From Enterococcus sp. DIV0212c (GTDB taxonomy: Bacteria > Bacillota > Bacilli > Lactobacillales > Enterococcaceae), in assembly GCF_017377505.1 (NCBI RefSeq), contig NZ_JAFREN010000008.1, positions 186,001 to 250,000 of the forward strand: DNA of 64,000 bases, in the 5' to 3' direction. The position numbers were made by a program, and so were the translations under genes. How positions within the stretch are numbered: the first letter of the stretch is position 1; every line of letters starts with the position of its first letter. This document shows positions 63,935-64,000 of the stretch, in pieces. Below the pieces are notes generated by a model. That model did not search any database. It worked only from the letters and a program-made list of their open reading frames with translations, and had not been told where the DNA came from.

Positions 63935-64000
63935 CTATTGATTAATTTCTGCGTAAAAATCCATCGTTTTTGCAACTTCCAAGAGTTCTTCTTCGCTAAG
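63935..64000 (-). CDS. C-terminal fragment of an unidentified gene at the window edge
   Basis: 21 codons ending in TAG (63935-63937), reading LSEEELLEVAKTMDFYAEINQ at the C-terminus. It lies 17 bases before the aldolase start. In related operons this place is taken by a kinase or an ammonia-lyase for the aldolase's substrate, but the fragment is too short to name. Confidence 0.6.
   Translation of the reverse strand, partial: LSEEELLEVAKTMDFYAEINQ

Overview
This window is core chromosome from a low-GC Gram-positive coccus, almost certainly an Enterococcus. The support is the hslU-hslV-xerC-trmFO-topA-dprA-rnhB-rbgA block, the dnaG-rpoD pair, the rpoE (RNA polymerase delta) neighbourhood, a T-box leader, PRD antiterminators and a Lactobacillales-type intergenic hairpin family. 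I know this gene order best from E. faecalis. However, the window also carries a lone EF-Tu gene with streptococcal-type residues. That is the signature of the second copy (tufB) known from several non-faecalis enterococci, so a species other than E. faecalis is likely. No rRNA, tRNA, CRISPR, prophage or insertion sequence was seen. Nearly all of the first 29 kb is transcribed right to left.

Layout. 1-8.7 kb: lepB, rbgA, rnhB, dprA, topA, trmFO, then xerC-hslV-hslU (translocation, ribosome assembly, DNA processing, proteolysis). 8.8-13.8 kb: S41 protease, yozE, msrA, ypmS, SGNH lipase, degV. 13.9-15 kb: hemolysin III, then a 66-residue membrane protein behind a promoter with two SOS (LexA/Cheo) box matches. 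15-20.3 kb: apt-recJ and rnz-SDR-lapA. 20.3-26.4 kb: a two-component system, a DUF1269 protein, and a VTC-domain / DUF4956 / beta-helix lipoprotein operon. 26.5-31.7 kb: obgE, DUF4003, gap, and a DAHP synthase behind a T-box that appears to read a Phe codon. 31.8-34.4 kb: fur behind two PerR-box matches, cvfB, azlCD. 34.6-40 kb: a zinc-ribbon membrane protein, rpoD and dnaG.

40-49 kb: a P-type ATPase, a lysozyme-like protein, an alpha/beta hydrolase plus mprF (lysyl-phosphatidylglycerol synthesis), phzF and tufB. 49-53 kb: a small unknown operon, then a GlcNAc/glucose-family PTS permease with its PRD antiterminator, RAT site and terminator. 53-61 kb: rpoE, DUF1934, an E1-alpha/E1-beta/SorC operon facing lipL, a dNTPase-like HD protein and a HAD phosphatase. 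61-64 kb: a PTS-controlled regulator and a KDPG/KHG aldolase of an operon that runs off the right edge.

The most novel signals are regulatory: the apparently SOS-controlled small membrane protein, PerR control of fur, the two-module intergenic hairpin family (nine sites), and the poorly characterised VTC/DUF4956/lipoprotein operon next to a two-component system. All protein names come from motif and family recognition by eye; no database search was run.
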